NCBI RefSeq assembly: GCF_001570365.1
Contig: NZ_BBYK01000038.1
Location: 62,001 to 126,000 of the forward strand
DNA from: Microtetraspora fusca
Lineage (GTDB): Bacteria; Actinomycetota; Actinomycetes; Streptosporangiales; Streptosporangiaceae
DNA length: 64,000 nucleotides
Direction of reading: 5' to 3'
Shown here: positions 1 to 8,866 of the stretch, in pieces
Layout: every line of letters begins with the position of its first letter
How positions within the stretch are numbered: position 1 is the first letter of the stretch
Notes under the pieces: generated by a model
What the model was told of the DNA's origin: nothing
Databases searched by the model: none
What the model saw: the letters and a program-made list of their open reading frames with translations, nothing else
Made by a program: the position numbers and the translations under genes

Positions 1-964
1 AGACGGCGTTCGTGCAGATCACCACGTAGCGGCCGTCGTGCGGGGCGAGGTAGAGGCTGGTTCCGGTCCAGCCGTGGTGGTAGGCGAGGCGGCTGTCGTC
101 GGCTAGGATCCACGCCAGGCCGCGCTGCACGCCCGGCTCGATGGTCACCTGACCGATGAGGCTGGCGCGCAGCCACCCGCCCAGCTCCGACTGGCCATCG
201 GAGTACGCGGCCAGGAGCTGCTCGGCGTAGCGGGCCAGATCGAACGGGGTGGCGAAGACACCGGCGTGCCCGGCGATACCCCCGAGCAGGGCGGCGTTTT
301 CGTCGTGGACGCTGCCCCAGATGCGGGGCGCGCCCGGGATGCGCTGCTCGGTGGGCGCGACGTCAGGCCGTCGGGCGACGGGGCCGTAGCAGGTGGACGT
401 CATGCCGATCTGGCCCCACAGGTCGTCGGCGAGAGCCTCCAGCGGCAGTCCGGCCATGTGCGCGATGGCGAGGCCGAGCAGGATGTAGCCGCGGTTGATG
501 TAGCGGTGGGTGCCGGGCTCGTCCTCCAGGGGCTCGCGGCACAGCAGCTCGTGCAGGGGTGCCTCAGCTCCGCGGTAGTGGTCCAGCCGGGTGGCCGCGC
601 GCAGCCCGCTGGTATGGCTGAGCAGTTGGCGGATGGTCGCCTGACCGCTGGGTGCCTCGCCGGAGAAGACGGGTAGGAAGTCGCGTACCGGCGCGTCGAG
701 CTTCAGCAGGCCGGCGTCGAGCTGCTGGCCAGCAAGCGGCCAGGTGGACACCACCTTGGTCAGCGAGGCGATGTCGTACAGGGTGTGCTCGGTGGCGGGC
801 GCTCCGCTGGCTTCCTCTCCGATGGTCCCGGCGGTGATGACGTGCCGTTCGCCGTCGCGGGTGCCGCAGACGATGACGCCGCCCGGGGTGACGCGGCCGT
901 CGACGGCTTGGCGGAGGGTTTCGGCCAGGCGGCTCGTGTCGTCGAGGGTGAAGTCTGTGGGCAT
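1..964 (-). CDS. Class C beta-lactamase-like serine hydrolase (3' end cut by window edge)
   Basis: Translating the minus strand from the ATG at 964-962 gives an unbroken frame of 321 codons that runs off the left edge. It starts MPTDFTLDDTSRLAETL. The serine beta-lactamase/DD-peptidase signatures are present: SLTK (Ser67, Lys70), YIN (Tyr155-Asn157) and HHGWTGT near residues 296-302 in place of the HTG/KTG box. No signal peptide is visible, so it is probably cytoplasmic and may be an esterase or peptidase acting on a small substrate rather than an antibiotic-resistance enzyme. Its ATG overlaps the TGA of the MurA-like gene (ATGA), so the two are translationally coupled. The family assignment is firm; the substrate is unknown. 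Confidence 0.88.
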   Translation of the reverse strand, partial: MPTDFTLDDTSRLAETLRQAVDGRVTPGGVIVCGTRDGERHVITAGTIGEEASGAPATEHTLYDIASLTKVVSTWPLAGQQLDAGLLKLDAPVRDFLPVFSGEAPSGQATIRQLLSHTSGLRAATRLDHYRGAEAPLHELLCREPLEDEPGTHRYINRGYILLGLAIAHMAGLPLEALADDLWGQIGMTSTCYGPVARRPDVAPTEQRIPGAPRIWGSVHDENAALLGGIAGHAGVFATPFDLARYAEQLLAAYSDGQSELGGWLRASLIGQVTIEPGVQRGLAWILADDSRLAYHHGWTGTSLYLAPHDGRYVVICTNAV

Positions 965-2289
965 CAGGCTGCCTCCACATCGTGGATGGTGATGTCGGCT
1001 CCGAGCGCGGCGAGTTTGGCCGGTAGGCTGCCGTAGCCGCGCCGCAGGTGGTACATCCCGGCGATGGTAGAGGTGCCGTGGGCGGCCAGTGCGGCGATCA
1101 GCAAAGCTGTCACCGCCCGGATGTCGCCGCCCTCGACGTGGGCGGCGCGCAGGCTGGCTGGGCCGCGCACGTGCACGGTGGTGCCGGTGGCGTGCACGTC
1201 GGCGCCGAAGCGGCGCAGCCCGGCCGCATGGGTGTCGCGGCGCGGGTAGACGCGCTCGTCGACCGCGGAGCCGCCGCGGGCCTGGGTGAGCAGGGCGGCC
1301 AGTTGCGGGGCCGTATCGGTGGGCAGGCCCGGGTGCGGCCCGGTGGCCACCCGAACCGCCTGTAGGTCGCCAGGCACGCTGGCCACCAGGCCGCTGGGTT
1401 CGTCGGCCAGGTGGACGCCCGCCGCCCCCAGGGTCTGCAGCAGCCCTTCGGGGAGGGCGCTGGTGGTGACGCCGTCCAGCTGGACACGGCCACCGGTCGC
1501 GGCGGCAGCCATGATCAGGGTGGCCGCCTCGATCCGGTCGGCGGCCACGGCGAACGTGCCGCCTCCGGTCCGGTCGCTGCCAGCCACGTACAGGCCGGTG
1601 CCGTCGAACGAGACGGTGATGCCGAGCTGGGCCAGGAAGCGGGCGGTCTCGGTGACCTCGGGCTCGATCGACGGGTTGGTGATCAACGAGGTGTCGTTGG
1701 CACGGGCGGCCAGCAGCATCGCGGTCACGGTGGCACCCAGACTCGGCCCGTACGGCGTGGCCACGTCGACGTGGAACGGGCGCACACCGCCGCGTGCGCA
1801 CACCGCCCGGATGAGGTGGCCGTCGCCGGTGACCTCGGCCCCGGCGGCGCGCATGGCGGCCAAGTGCCGGTCGATGCGGCGCTGGCAGAAGGCGTCCCCG
1901 CCCGGCGCGGGGAAGGTCACCTGCCCGGCTCGGGCCAGCACGGCGGCTGCCAGCACCGCAGTGGTGCGCACACGGCCGCCGAGCAGCGGGTCGATCACCG
2001 GGGTCAGGGCGGTGGCGGGGGTGATGGACAGGCGGCCGCCCCAGAAGCGGGCGGGGGTGCCGGTCGCGGTCAGGATGCGGGCGCACACGTCGGTGTCCAG
2101 GATGTCCGGGGCGCCTGCCAGCACGACGGGGGCGTCGGCGAGCAGCGCGGCGGCGTACAGGTGCAGCGCGATGTTCTTACTGCCCTGCACCGGTACCCGC
2201 CCGTTCAGCGGGATACCGCCGGTGGCCTTCACCACGGCGTTCAAACCGCTGCCGTGAGTGTTGCCGGTCGGGGTGCTGTTGCTGGTCAT
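964..2289 (-). CDS. MurA-like UDP-GlcNAc enolpyruvyl transferase paralogue
   Basis: A 441-residue EPSP-synthase/MurA fold protein. The N-terminal VQGSKNIALHL (Lys38, Asn39) matches the MurA GAKN substrate-binding motif, and two inside-out alpha/beta domains follow. The loop that carries catalytic Cys115 in E. coli MurA reads APGGDAF here, with Asp132 in that place; M. tuberculosis MurA has the same Asp, which gives fosfomycin insensitivity. The gene sits between a beta-helix protein and a serine hydrolase rather than in a cell-wall housekeeping context, and it is coupled to the hydrolase by an ATGA overlap. It may therefore be a specialised paralogue: nikkomycin and polyoxin clusters use MurA-like enzymes (NikO, PolA) on UMP. 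Being the main MurA cannot be excluded from the window. Confidence 0.85.
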   Translation of the reverse strand: MTSNSTPTGNTHGSGLNAVVKATGGIPLNGRVPVQGSKNIALHLYAAALLADAPVVLAGAPDILDTDVCARILTATGTPARFWGGRLSITPATALTPVIDPLLGGRVRTTAVLAAAVLARAGQVTFPAPGGDAFCQRRIDRHLAAMRAAGAEVTGDGHLIRAVCARGGVRPFHVDVATPYGPSLGATVTAMLLAARANDTSLITNPSIEPEVTETARFLAQLGITVSFDGTGLYVAGSDRTGGGTFAVAADRIEAATLIMAAAATGGRVQLDGVTTSALPEGLLQTLGAAGVHLADEPSGLVASVPGDLQAVRVATGPHPGLPTDTAPQLAALLTQARGGSAVDERVYPRRDTHAAGLRRFGADVHATGTTVHVRGPASLRAAHVEGGDIRAVTALLIAALAAHGTSTIAGMYHLRRGYGSLPAKLAALGADITIHDVEAA

Positions 2290-2295
2290 GGTGTC

Positions 2296-3045
2296 TCACC
2301 GCACCCGGGCGCCGGCGGGCAGGAAGCCGCCCACGTGGTCGCGGGGGTAGATGACGGTTCCGGGGCCGATCAGGGTGCCCGGTGACAGCACGGTCCCGGC
2401 TGGTAGCGCGACGCCGTCGCCGATCACGGCCCCGAACTTGGTCTGCCGGGTGCCGATCCGCTGCCCGTCCAGGGTGATGGTGATCTCCTCGGTGGCGGGC
2501 TCGGCCACCGGCCCTCGGTCGCAGCGCAGCCCGGTGGTCGAGCAGAATGCGCCGATGTTGACGCCTCGCCCGATGACGGAGTCGCCGACGAAGCAGGGGT
2601 GTTTGGCCAGCACGTCCGCGACGAGGAGGCTGCGGGTGATCTCGGCGGCGAAGCCGATGCGGCAGCCGGGGCCGATCACGCTGTGGTCACGCACCAGCGC
2701 CCCGGCTGCCACCACTGCGCCCGAGCAGATGAGCACTGGGCCGACGACGTGGGCGCCGGCCTCGATGCGGGCTCCGGCCTGAACGATGACCAGGCCCTCC
2801 ACATGGGCGTCGTCGGCGACGAAACCGCCGCTGGCGACAGCCAGAATTCCGGGGGTGTCCAGGTCAGCGCACATGACGGGCTTGATGTCGAACACCGTGC
2901 GGCAGCGGGCCAGCAGGTCGGCCACGTATGGGCTGGCGGCGGCGTCGGTGTAGTAGGCGGGGATGAGCCGGGTGTCGGCGGTGTGGGTGCCGGCCGCAGG
3001 CGTGGTGATCTCGCAGCGGCCGAGAGTTCGGGTGGGAGACGACAT
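2296..3045 (-). CDS. Left-handed beta-helix (hexapeptide-repeat) protein, GlmU C-terminus-like
   Basis: A 249-residue protein made largely of hexapeptide repeats (for example VIVQAGARIEAGAHVVGPV, then VIGPGCRIGFAAEI and the closing TLIGPGTVIYP). This is the left-handed beta-helix fold of sugar-nucleotide acyltransferases and of the C-terminal half of GlmU-type enzymes. No nucleotidyltransferase domain precedes it, so it acts alone or with a partner. I chose the ATG at 3045 because GAGGAGAA lies a few bases upstream; a longer frame extends to 3186 without support. It is first in the minus-strand operon, six bases before the MurA-like gene. A role in acylating or binding a nucleotide sugar is inference. 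Confidence 0.8.
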   Translation of the reverse strand: MSSPTRTLGRCEITTPAAGTHTADTRLIPAYYTDAAASPYVADLLARCRTVFDIKPVMCADLDTPGILAVASGGFVADDAHVEGLVIVQAGARIEAGAHVVGPVLICSGAVVAAGALVRDHSVIGPGCRIGFAAEITRSLLVADVLAKHPCFVGDSVIGRGVNIGAFCSTTGLRCDRGPVAEPATEEITITLDGQRIGTRQTKFGAVIGDGVALPAGTVLSPGTLIGPGTVIYPRDHVGGFLPAGARVR

Positions 3046-3305
3046 CAGCGGTTCTCCTCTCATCGTGGCTTGATGCAGCGATGGGGCGGACGGCCGTTCA
3101 GGGCGGCCATTTGCAAGGAGAATCCCGTCATGTCGCGCAGAGAAGTGGATTTTCACGGGTTGCACGGGCGAATGCAGAATTTGCAAACGGGCTGGACAGC
3201 AGTGGCGATCGGCCTACCATGAAGCCGACGAGCTGACCATCCGATCATGATCAGTCACGGAAGGTACTCACAGCCGGGGTGGCCGGGCGACCTTCGGGAG
3301 CCGTG
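3046..3305. promoter_or_regulatory. Divergent promoter region of the MurA-like operon and XRE regulator
   Basis: The 260 bases between the beta-helix gene and the XRE gene hold two copies of ATTTGCAA (3109-3116 and 3179-3186, 70 bases apart) and a perfect palindrome GATCATGATC (3243-3252). These are plausible binding sites for the divergent XRE regulator, but no clear -35/-10 pair stands out. An SD-like GGGAG (3297-3301) precedes the ATG at 3306. Confidence 0.4.
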
Positions 3306-4604
3306 ATGGGCGCACATGACAGCGTGTGGTGCTCTCCACAAGCACGGTCGTTGATCGCAGCTCGTGACATCGGCGGCGCGATCAAATTCGCCCGGCAGCT
3401 ACGCGGCTGGAGGCAGGCCGACCTCGGCCGGCACGTCGGATACTTGGCGTCGACGATCTCCCGGCTGGAGACCAGCAAACGCGCATCGACGGACATGGCG
3501 ATCCTGCACCATGTCATGTCCGTGCTCGACGTGCCCGTCGAGGTTCTGGGCGAGCTTTTGGGCCTCACCGCCGCGCGGGTAGCGACAACGACGGCCCAGC
3601 CGATAGAGGATGACCCCATGCGTCGACGCACGTTCCTCGCAGGCATCATCCCGCTTGGGCTGCTGGCCAGTCTTGAAGACGCCTTGGTACTGCTGCCGTC
3701 GCCGGCACGGTCCGCTCACTCCGGAGAGGTAGCGGCTCGCCTCGCCCGCGCGCGCCACCAGTTCGACATGGGGGCCGTGTCCCGCCTCGTCGCTGATCTG
3801 CCTGATCTGCTCGCTGTCGCCCACGAGGCGACCGACCGCGAAGGCACGCCCGCCTCAACGGCGCGGCTGGCTGCCTGCTACGACCTCGCCGCGGAGGCGC
3901 TCAACAAGGTCGGTGCCACCCGTGCGAGCAGGGTGACCGCGGACCGGGCGATGCTGTACGCGAGGCAATCCGGCTCGCCGATCGCCCAAGCCGCCGCTGC
4001 GCGGTCCCTGGGCATCGTGCTCCGGCACGACGGCCGCCACCGTGTCGCCGACCAGCTCGCCTCCGATGCGTTGTCCGCCCTGGAGATGACTGGCCTCAGG
4101 ACCCAAGCCCAGTCGGCGACCTACGCTCAGATCCTTTGCACCAGCGCTTACACAGCTGCGCAGGCGGGGGATCGCGACCGTGCCTTGGAGATGATCCGAG
4201 AGGCGCAGCGCGCCACCGTCACCCTGCCTGATTATCCGGTGCCAGGCCAGCCGTTCACCGTCACCCCTGCGCACGTCACCCTCTATCAGGTCGGCGTGCA
4301 TTGGTCCCTGGGCGATGCCGGCGCCGCCCTGCATGCTGGGCGTGTCCTACGTGCGGCCCAGTTCTCAACGCCCGAGCGGCGTGGACGTCTGCACACCGAT
4401 CTGGCGCGCGCCTGGTGGCAGTGGCGCAAGCCTGAGCAGACGGCGTCAGCCCTGCTTGCGGCGCATGGGCATGCTCCGAGCGAGGTCCGCGACCGGTCCG
4501 CGATCCGGCAAATAGCAGTGGAGCTGGCCGAGCGGCATCCCCGCGTGGCCGGTGTGCCCGAGCTCGCCGCGGCGATCGGCTACCGGCGGGCCTCTCCCCG
4601 CTGA
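3306..4604 (+). CDS. XRE-family regulator with TPR-like C-terminal region
   Basis: A 432-residue protein. Residues about 20-75 form a helix-turn-helix of XRE type (IKFARQLRGWRQADLGRHV, then STISRLETSKRA). A MRRRTFLAG segment follows, and then a long helical region rich in Ala/Leu/Arg that resembles tetratricopeptide repeats. This architecture is common in actinomycete regulators paired with small clusters. The ATG at 3306 is preceded by GGGAG; an upstream GTG at 3279 lacks a ribosome site. It is divergent from the three-gene MurA-like operon and is its likely local regulator. The ligand is unknown. Confidence 0.82.
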   Translation: MGAHDSVWCSPQARSLIAARDIGGAIKFARQLRGWRQADLGRHVGYLASTISRLETSKRASTDMAILHHVMSVLDVPVEVLGELLGLTAARVATTTAQPIEDDPMRRRTFLAGIIPLGLLASLEDALVLLPSPARSAHSGEVAARLARARHQFDMGAVSRLVADLPDLLAVAHEATDREGTPASTARLAACYDLAAEALNKVGATRASRVTADRAMLYARQSGSPIAQAAAARSLGIVLRHDGRHRVADQLASDALSALEMTGLRTQAQSATYAQILCTSAYTAAQAGDRDRALEMIREAQRATVTLPDYPVPGQPFTVTPAHVTLYQVGVHWSLGDAGAALHAGRVLRAAQFSTPERRGRLHTDLARAWWQWRKPEQTASALLAAHGHAPSEVRDRSAIRQIAVELAERHPRVAGVPELAAAIGYRRASPR

Positions 4605-4748
4605 CCACAGCCTGGTGGCGAGTCCGCGGGAGGCGAGCAGCGCGATCTGTCGGCGTGCCTCCTAGGGTTTCAGGAAGCTCATGACGTGCAGCCGAACGTG
4701 GTCGAGCACGTCGTCTTTCACGAGCGGCAACGCGGTCGCTGGGCCGGG

Positions 4749-6607
4749 TCACGGGGTGGTGTTCGGGGCGGGGATCCCGAGCACCACCCCGGTCACGCAC
4801 AGATCCACCGACGGGTCCGCCAGGGTGAGCGTCATCGCGGATCCCGTCCCCGTGGCGGGGAAGTAGACCCCCGCCTGCCCCGCGCGCAGGGAGAGCTCCG
4901 CCCGCGCCGTTCCGAGCCGGGCCGTCGCGGCGGTGGCCCGCTCCGCGACGTAGGTGAACCCGGCCACGGCGTACGCCCCGTCGGACCGCACGGGGAGCGT
5001 CACCGTGCCGTCCTCCTGGGGGAAGCACCGGCTCCCCCGCTCGGGCGCGGCATAGCCGCCGAGGATGCGCGGCGCACCAGGCTCCGGCCGTCCTCGGCCA
5101 GGACCAGCGGCTCGGCGGTGGGGCGCGGGTGGCGCATCCGGTCCCGGAGCGGTTCCGGGGCGAGCGGGCTGAGCAGGTGCGAGCTGAGGTTGCCCTCGCC
5201 GAACCCGTAGATCAGCACGTCCTCCGGGAGCGGCTGCGGATAGACGTCGGCGGTCGCCGGGGCCGCCGCCAGGGTCGCCCGGACCGCCTCGACGTAGCCG
5301 CGCGCCCGCGCCCGCTGCGCCGCGAACTGCCCCGTGTACGCGTCCGCCGAGGCGTACGACGCGACGAGGAACACGCCCACCAGCACGACAGAGACCGCGG
5401 GGACGGCGAGGCCGCGCGGCGGCAGCGCCCGGTACGGCCGCGTCTCCTCCCCCACCGGCAGGATCGTCAGGCCGGCGCAGAGGGCGAAGACGACGGCGGC
5501 GTCGGCCACGTAGCGCGGTTCCAGGGCCTGCGCCTCGAACGCGCCGCGCCCGAGCAGCACCGGGAGAAGGTCGGCGACCACCAGGTAGGAGAGCAGGGTC
5601 GTCCACGCCCGGGCCACCCGCGCCCGCAGGACCAGCGTCGCCGCCGCGTACAGCGCGAGCACCGCCCACGCCAGCGCGATGCCCCACCAGGAGGGCGCGA
5701 CCAGCCCGCCGAACCAGGTGTCCGGGCCGCCGAGGGCGGTGGTGGGGAAGGTCTCGCCCAGGAGCCGCGCGGCGAACAGCGCGGTCTCGCCGGCTCCGGG
5801 CAGGCGCACCGGCTGGTGGCCGGTGTCGGCCGTGACGGCGTACAGCACAGCCGCAGGGGCGAGGACCACGGCGAGCGCGCCCCAGACGGGCAGGTTCCGG
5901 CGCAGCGCGGTCCAGCAGCCGCGCGCCCACGGACCCGCCGCGAGGTACGCGCTCGTGAGCAGGAACAGCAGCAGCGGGATGCCGACCGCCGCCTTGAGGA
6001 AGAACGAGGCCAGCCCGAACAGGTACCAGCCCGCGACCGCGACGACGTGCCGGATCCGGCGGGTGCGCGCGTAGTGCACCTGTGCGGCGAGCGCCATGCA
6101 GATCGCGAGCTGCAGCGGCACCAGTTCGAGCCCGGCGGCCCACCACAGCAGGCCGGGCAGCGTCAGCGGCGTGAAGAGGTACAGCCCGAGCGGCACCAGG
6201 ATCAGCGGCCGAGCCCCGAACAGCACCCGCAGCAGCCGGTACATCGCGAGCGAGGCGGCGGCCTGGAGCGCCAGCAGCGCGCCGCTCGCCAGCTCCCAGC
6301 CGTACGCGTCGATCCGGGTGACGACCCACGCGAGCGCGAACCCGGCGGGCAGCAGCTTCGGACCCCACGGAGCGGTGAGGTAGTCCCACCCGAGGCCGCG
6401 CTCGGCGGCCCTGGCCACGAAGGCGAAGTCGTCGCCCCAGAAGTAGCCGCGACCGAACAGCGACCATTTCCAGAGCAGTTGCGCCGCGACGAGCGCGAGC
6501 GCGGCGGACGGCAGCGCCTACCGGCGCAGGAACGCCACGCTGAACCAGCGAGGGAGTTCGATCTCGAAGCTCCTCGACGGGGCGCCCGCGCCAGCTCTCG
6601 GTTCCAC
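4749..6607 (-). pseudogene. Broken GT-C membrane glycosyltransferase-like gene
   Basis: Two lesions interrupt a gene related to the intact proteins at 13534-15462 and 17276-19150. The natural start is probably the GTG at 6607, with AGAGGAG eight bases upstream, and the frame reads VEPRAGAGAPSRSFEIELP. It then meets an in-frame TAG at 6518-6520, after which the same frame continues as ALPSAALALVAAQLLWKW and the GT-C loop motif WGDDFAF. A second lesion near 5067-5075 (one base lost or two gained) shifts the frame. The C-terminal beta-rich part (GYAAPERGSRCF onwards) is then read in another frame to 4749. About ten membrane segments are visible in the central part. Residual expression from a GTG at 6418 is possible but would give a fragment. 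Confidence 0.82.
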
Positions 6608-6773
6608 CGGCTCCGCTCCTCTGTGAGGTCGGCATCTCCCCGCAGCGGCCGAAAATCATGCTGGGAGTCACGTTTTACCGCAGATCACCACAAGGGAATG
6701 AGCACACGGCGATAACGTTTGATCGCGGAGCCGGTGAGTCCGATTTCTGGAGATTTTCGTCGTCGGTGGCCGC

Positions 6774-7886
6774 TCAGTCGTCGGAGATACGGCCGAGGCG
6801 GTCCATGGCCTCCACGTAGCCCTCGACCAGGTCGAAGACGACCTGCTTGGCCGACTTGACCTGGTTCATCGTGCCGATGATCTGGCCTGCCGGGAACGTG
6901 GCCAGCTCGCCCGCGTCCGACCGGCCGATCCGGCGCAGCGCGTCGGAGATCAGCATGAACTGGAGCGGCATCGGCAGGGTGCCGGGCGATTCCGCCGACT
7001 CCCACGCGTCGGTCCACTCGTTCTTGAGGAGCCGGGCGGGCTTGCCGGTCCAGCTCCGGGAGCGCACCGTGTCGCGGGAGGTGGCGGCGAGGATCCGCTG
7101 CCGGGCCAGCTCGGGCGTGTCGGCCTCCTCGACGGTGAGCCAGATGGAGCCGGTCCACACGCCCTCGGCGCCGAGCGCCATGCCCGCCGCCATCTGGCGC
7201 CCGTCGCCGATGCCGCCCGCGGCCAAGACCGGCACGTCCACCGCGTCCACCACCTGGGGGATGAGCACCATCGTGGAGATCTCGCCGGTGTGGCCGCCGG
7301 CCTCGGTGCCCTGGGCGACGACGACGTCCACGCCCACCTCGACCTGCTTGACCGCGTGGCGGGGCGTGGAGGCGAGCGCGGCCACCTTGACCCCGTGGGC
7401 GTGCGCCTGCTCCACCACGTCGGCGGGCGGCGGGCCGAGGGCGTTGGCGAGCAGCGCGATCGGGTGCCGCAGCGCCACCTCGACCTGCGGCCGCGCGGTC
7501 ACGTCGGTCCAGCCGAGCAGCACCTTGCCGGGGTCGTCCCCGGTGAGCGGCGGCACGTCGTGCCGGGCCAGCAGGTCCTCGACGAACTGGCGATGCCCGG
7601 CCGGGATCATGCCCTGGAGCCGGGCGAGCAGGTCGGCGGGAGAGTCGACGCCGAGGTCCGCGCCCTCGTAGGAGGCCGGCATGACCACGTCCACGCCGTA
7701 CGGCCGGCCGCCGACGTGCTCGTCGATCCACTTGAGCTCCATTTCGAGCTCTTCGGGGGTGAAGTTGAGGGCGCCGAGCACTCCCATGCCGCCGGCGCGG
7801 CTGACCGCGGCGACGACATCACGGCAGTGACTGAACGCGAAGATCGGGAACTCGATCCCGAACATGTCGGTGACACGTGTCCGCAT
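6774..7886 (-). CDS. Nitronate monooxygenase (2-nitropropane dioxygenase) family flavoprotein
   Basis: A 370-residue FMN-dependent TIM-barrel protein. It shows the family opening MFGIEFPIFAFSHCRDVVAAVS, the GTEAGGHTGE segment near the flavin site, and AAGGIGDGRQMAAGMALGAEGV before the phosphate-binding loop. The ATG at 7886 gives the usual family start; an upstream frame to 7997 is unsupported. Mycobacterial relatives include IpdC-type enzymes of steroid-ring catabolism, so a non-nitronate substrate is possible. A KstR-like palindrome lies 31 bases upstream of the start and another at 7999-8012. The gene faces the same way as the DPA-synthesis operon but is separated from it by 193 bases. Confidence 0.85.
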   Translation of the reverse strand: MRTRVTDMFGIEFPIFAFSHCRDVVAAVSRAGGMGVLGALNFTPEELEMELKWIDEHVGGRPYGVDVVMPASYEGADLGVDSPADLLARLQGMIPAGHRQFVEDLLARHDVPPLTGDDPGKVLLGWTDVTARPQVEVALRHPIALLANALGPPPADVVEQAHAHGVKVAALASTPRHAVKQVEVGVDVVVAQGTEAGGHTGEISTMVLIPQVVDAVDVPVLAAGGIGDGRQMAAGMALGAEGVWTGSIWLTVEEADTPELARQRILAATSRDTVRSRSWTGKPARLLKNEWTDAWESAESPGTLPMPLQFMLISDALRRIGRSDAGELATFPAGQIIGTMNQVKSAKQVVFDLVEGYVEAMDRLGRISDD

Positions 7887-7916
7887 GGCCCGACTGTATG
7901 CCGGGCCCCACCAGAC

Positions 7917-7930
7917 TGCAACGTGTTCTA
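7917..7930. promoter_or_regulatory. KstR-like operator, exact match to TNNAACNNGTTNNA
   Basis: The sequence TGCAACGTGTTCTA lies 31 bases upstream of the nitronate monooxygenase ATG. All eight fixed positions of the KstR consensus TNNAACNNGTTNNA are present, and the core AACNNGTT is a perfect palindrome. The location is right for repression of the downstream gene. Confidence 0.6.
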
Positions 7931-7998
7931 GTGAGAACCTTTCTCCGGCTTTTCTGAACGCCACGCTACTGATCAGTAACCAGAGCTCGGCAGTCAAA

Positions 7999-8012
7999 TA
8001 GAACGCGTTATA
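7999..8012. promoter_or_regulatory. KstR-like operator, exact match, second copy
   Basis: TAGAACGCGTTATA matches TNNAACNNGTTNNA at every fixed position. It lies 113 bases upstream of the nitronate monooxygenase start and 68 bases past the dprE2 stop, so it most likely serves the monooxygenase promoter as an upstream site. Confidence 0.55.
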
Positions 8013-8079
8013 TAGATCGTTTCCGATATGTCGCCCGGCGGTTCTCCGGCGACCCGCCCCGGGGGCCTCCCGCGCGCCG

Positions 8080-8838
8080 TCAGCGGGGCATCCGCCGCCA
8101 GATCGCCTGGGGCAGCAGCCGCATCACCGTGAAGGCCGGCCGCAGCCGCGCCGGGACCCACACCACCCGCGCCCGCGACCTGAGCGCCTCGATCACCGCG
8201 TCGGCGACCTCGTCCACGCCGACCGCCATCGGCGCGGGCGTCATCCCCTCGGTCATCCGCCCGATCACGAATCCCGGGCGGACGATCAGCACCCGCGCCC
8301 CCGAACCGTGCAGGGCGTCCCCCAGCCCCTGCGCGAAGCCGTCCAGGCCGGCCTTGGCCGAGCCGTACACGAAGTTGGCCCGGCGGACCCGCACCCCGGC
8401 GACCGAGGAGAGCACGACCAGCGTGCCGTGGCCCTGCTCGCGCAGCCGGCGCGCCGCGGCGAGCCCGGCCGAGACGTGGCCGCCGAAGTTGACCGCGACG
8501 TCGCGGGCGGCCACCTCCGGATCCCGGTCGTAGGCCGCCTGGCTGCCGAGCACGCCGAAGGCCGGGATCACCACGTCGAGATCACCCAGCTTGGCCGCGG
8601 CCGTGTCGATCACGTCCTGGTGCGTCTCGGGCCGGGACGCGTCGAAGTCGACCACGTGCACCTCGGCGCCGAGCCGCCGCAGCCGCTCCAGCTCCTCGTC
8701 CGGGACCGTGCCGCCGCGCGCCGCCAGCATGACGCGGCTCGCGCCGTCCCGGACCAGCCGGGCCACGATCGCCAGGCCGATCTCGCTCCTGCCGCCCAGC
8801 AGCAGCACCGTGTCCACCGAACCGAGCGCGTTCCTCAC
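8080..8838 (-). CDS. dprE2: Decaprenylphosphoryl-2-keto-ribose reductase DprE2 (SDR)
   Basis: A 252-residue short-chain dehydrogenase that carries out the second half of the epimerisation of decaprenyl-phospho-ribose to decaprenyl-phospho-arabinose (DPA). The NAD(P)-binding GGRSEIG loop is near the N-terminus, and the catalytic YGSAK (Tyr...Lys) and the preceding Ser pair (VVLSSVAG) are present. I chose the GTG at 8838 because GAGGAGG lies seven bases upstream; the GTG at 8844 is too close to it. It follows dprE1 by 28 bases in the same order as Rv3790-Rv3791. Identity rests on the family and this context together. Confidence 0.88.
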   Translation of the reverse strand: MRNALGSVDTVLLLGGRSEIGLAIVARLVRDGASRVMLAARGGTVPDEELERLRRLGAEVHVVDFDASRPETHQDVIDTAAAKLGDLDVVIPAFGVLGSQAAYDRDPEVAARDVAVNFGGHVSAGLAAARRLREQGHGTLVVLSSVAGVRVRRANFVYGSAKAGLDGFAQGLGDALHGSGARVLIVRPGFVIGRMTEGMTPAPMAVGVDEVADAVIEALRSRARVVWVPARLRPAFTVMRLLPQAIWRRMPR

Positions 8839-8866
8839 GCCCACCCCTCCTCATGCGACGGCCGGT

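Noticed and set aside
5000-6418. A separate 472-residue membrane protein from the GTG at 6418
   Set aside because: Its upstream and downstream sequence continue as the same family in frame beyond the TAG and after the frameshift, so it is a fragment of a broken gene.
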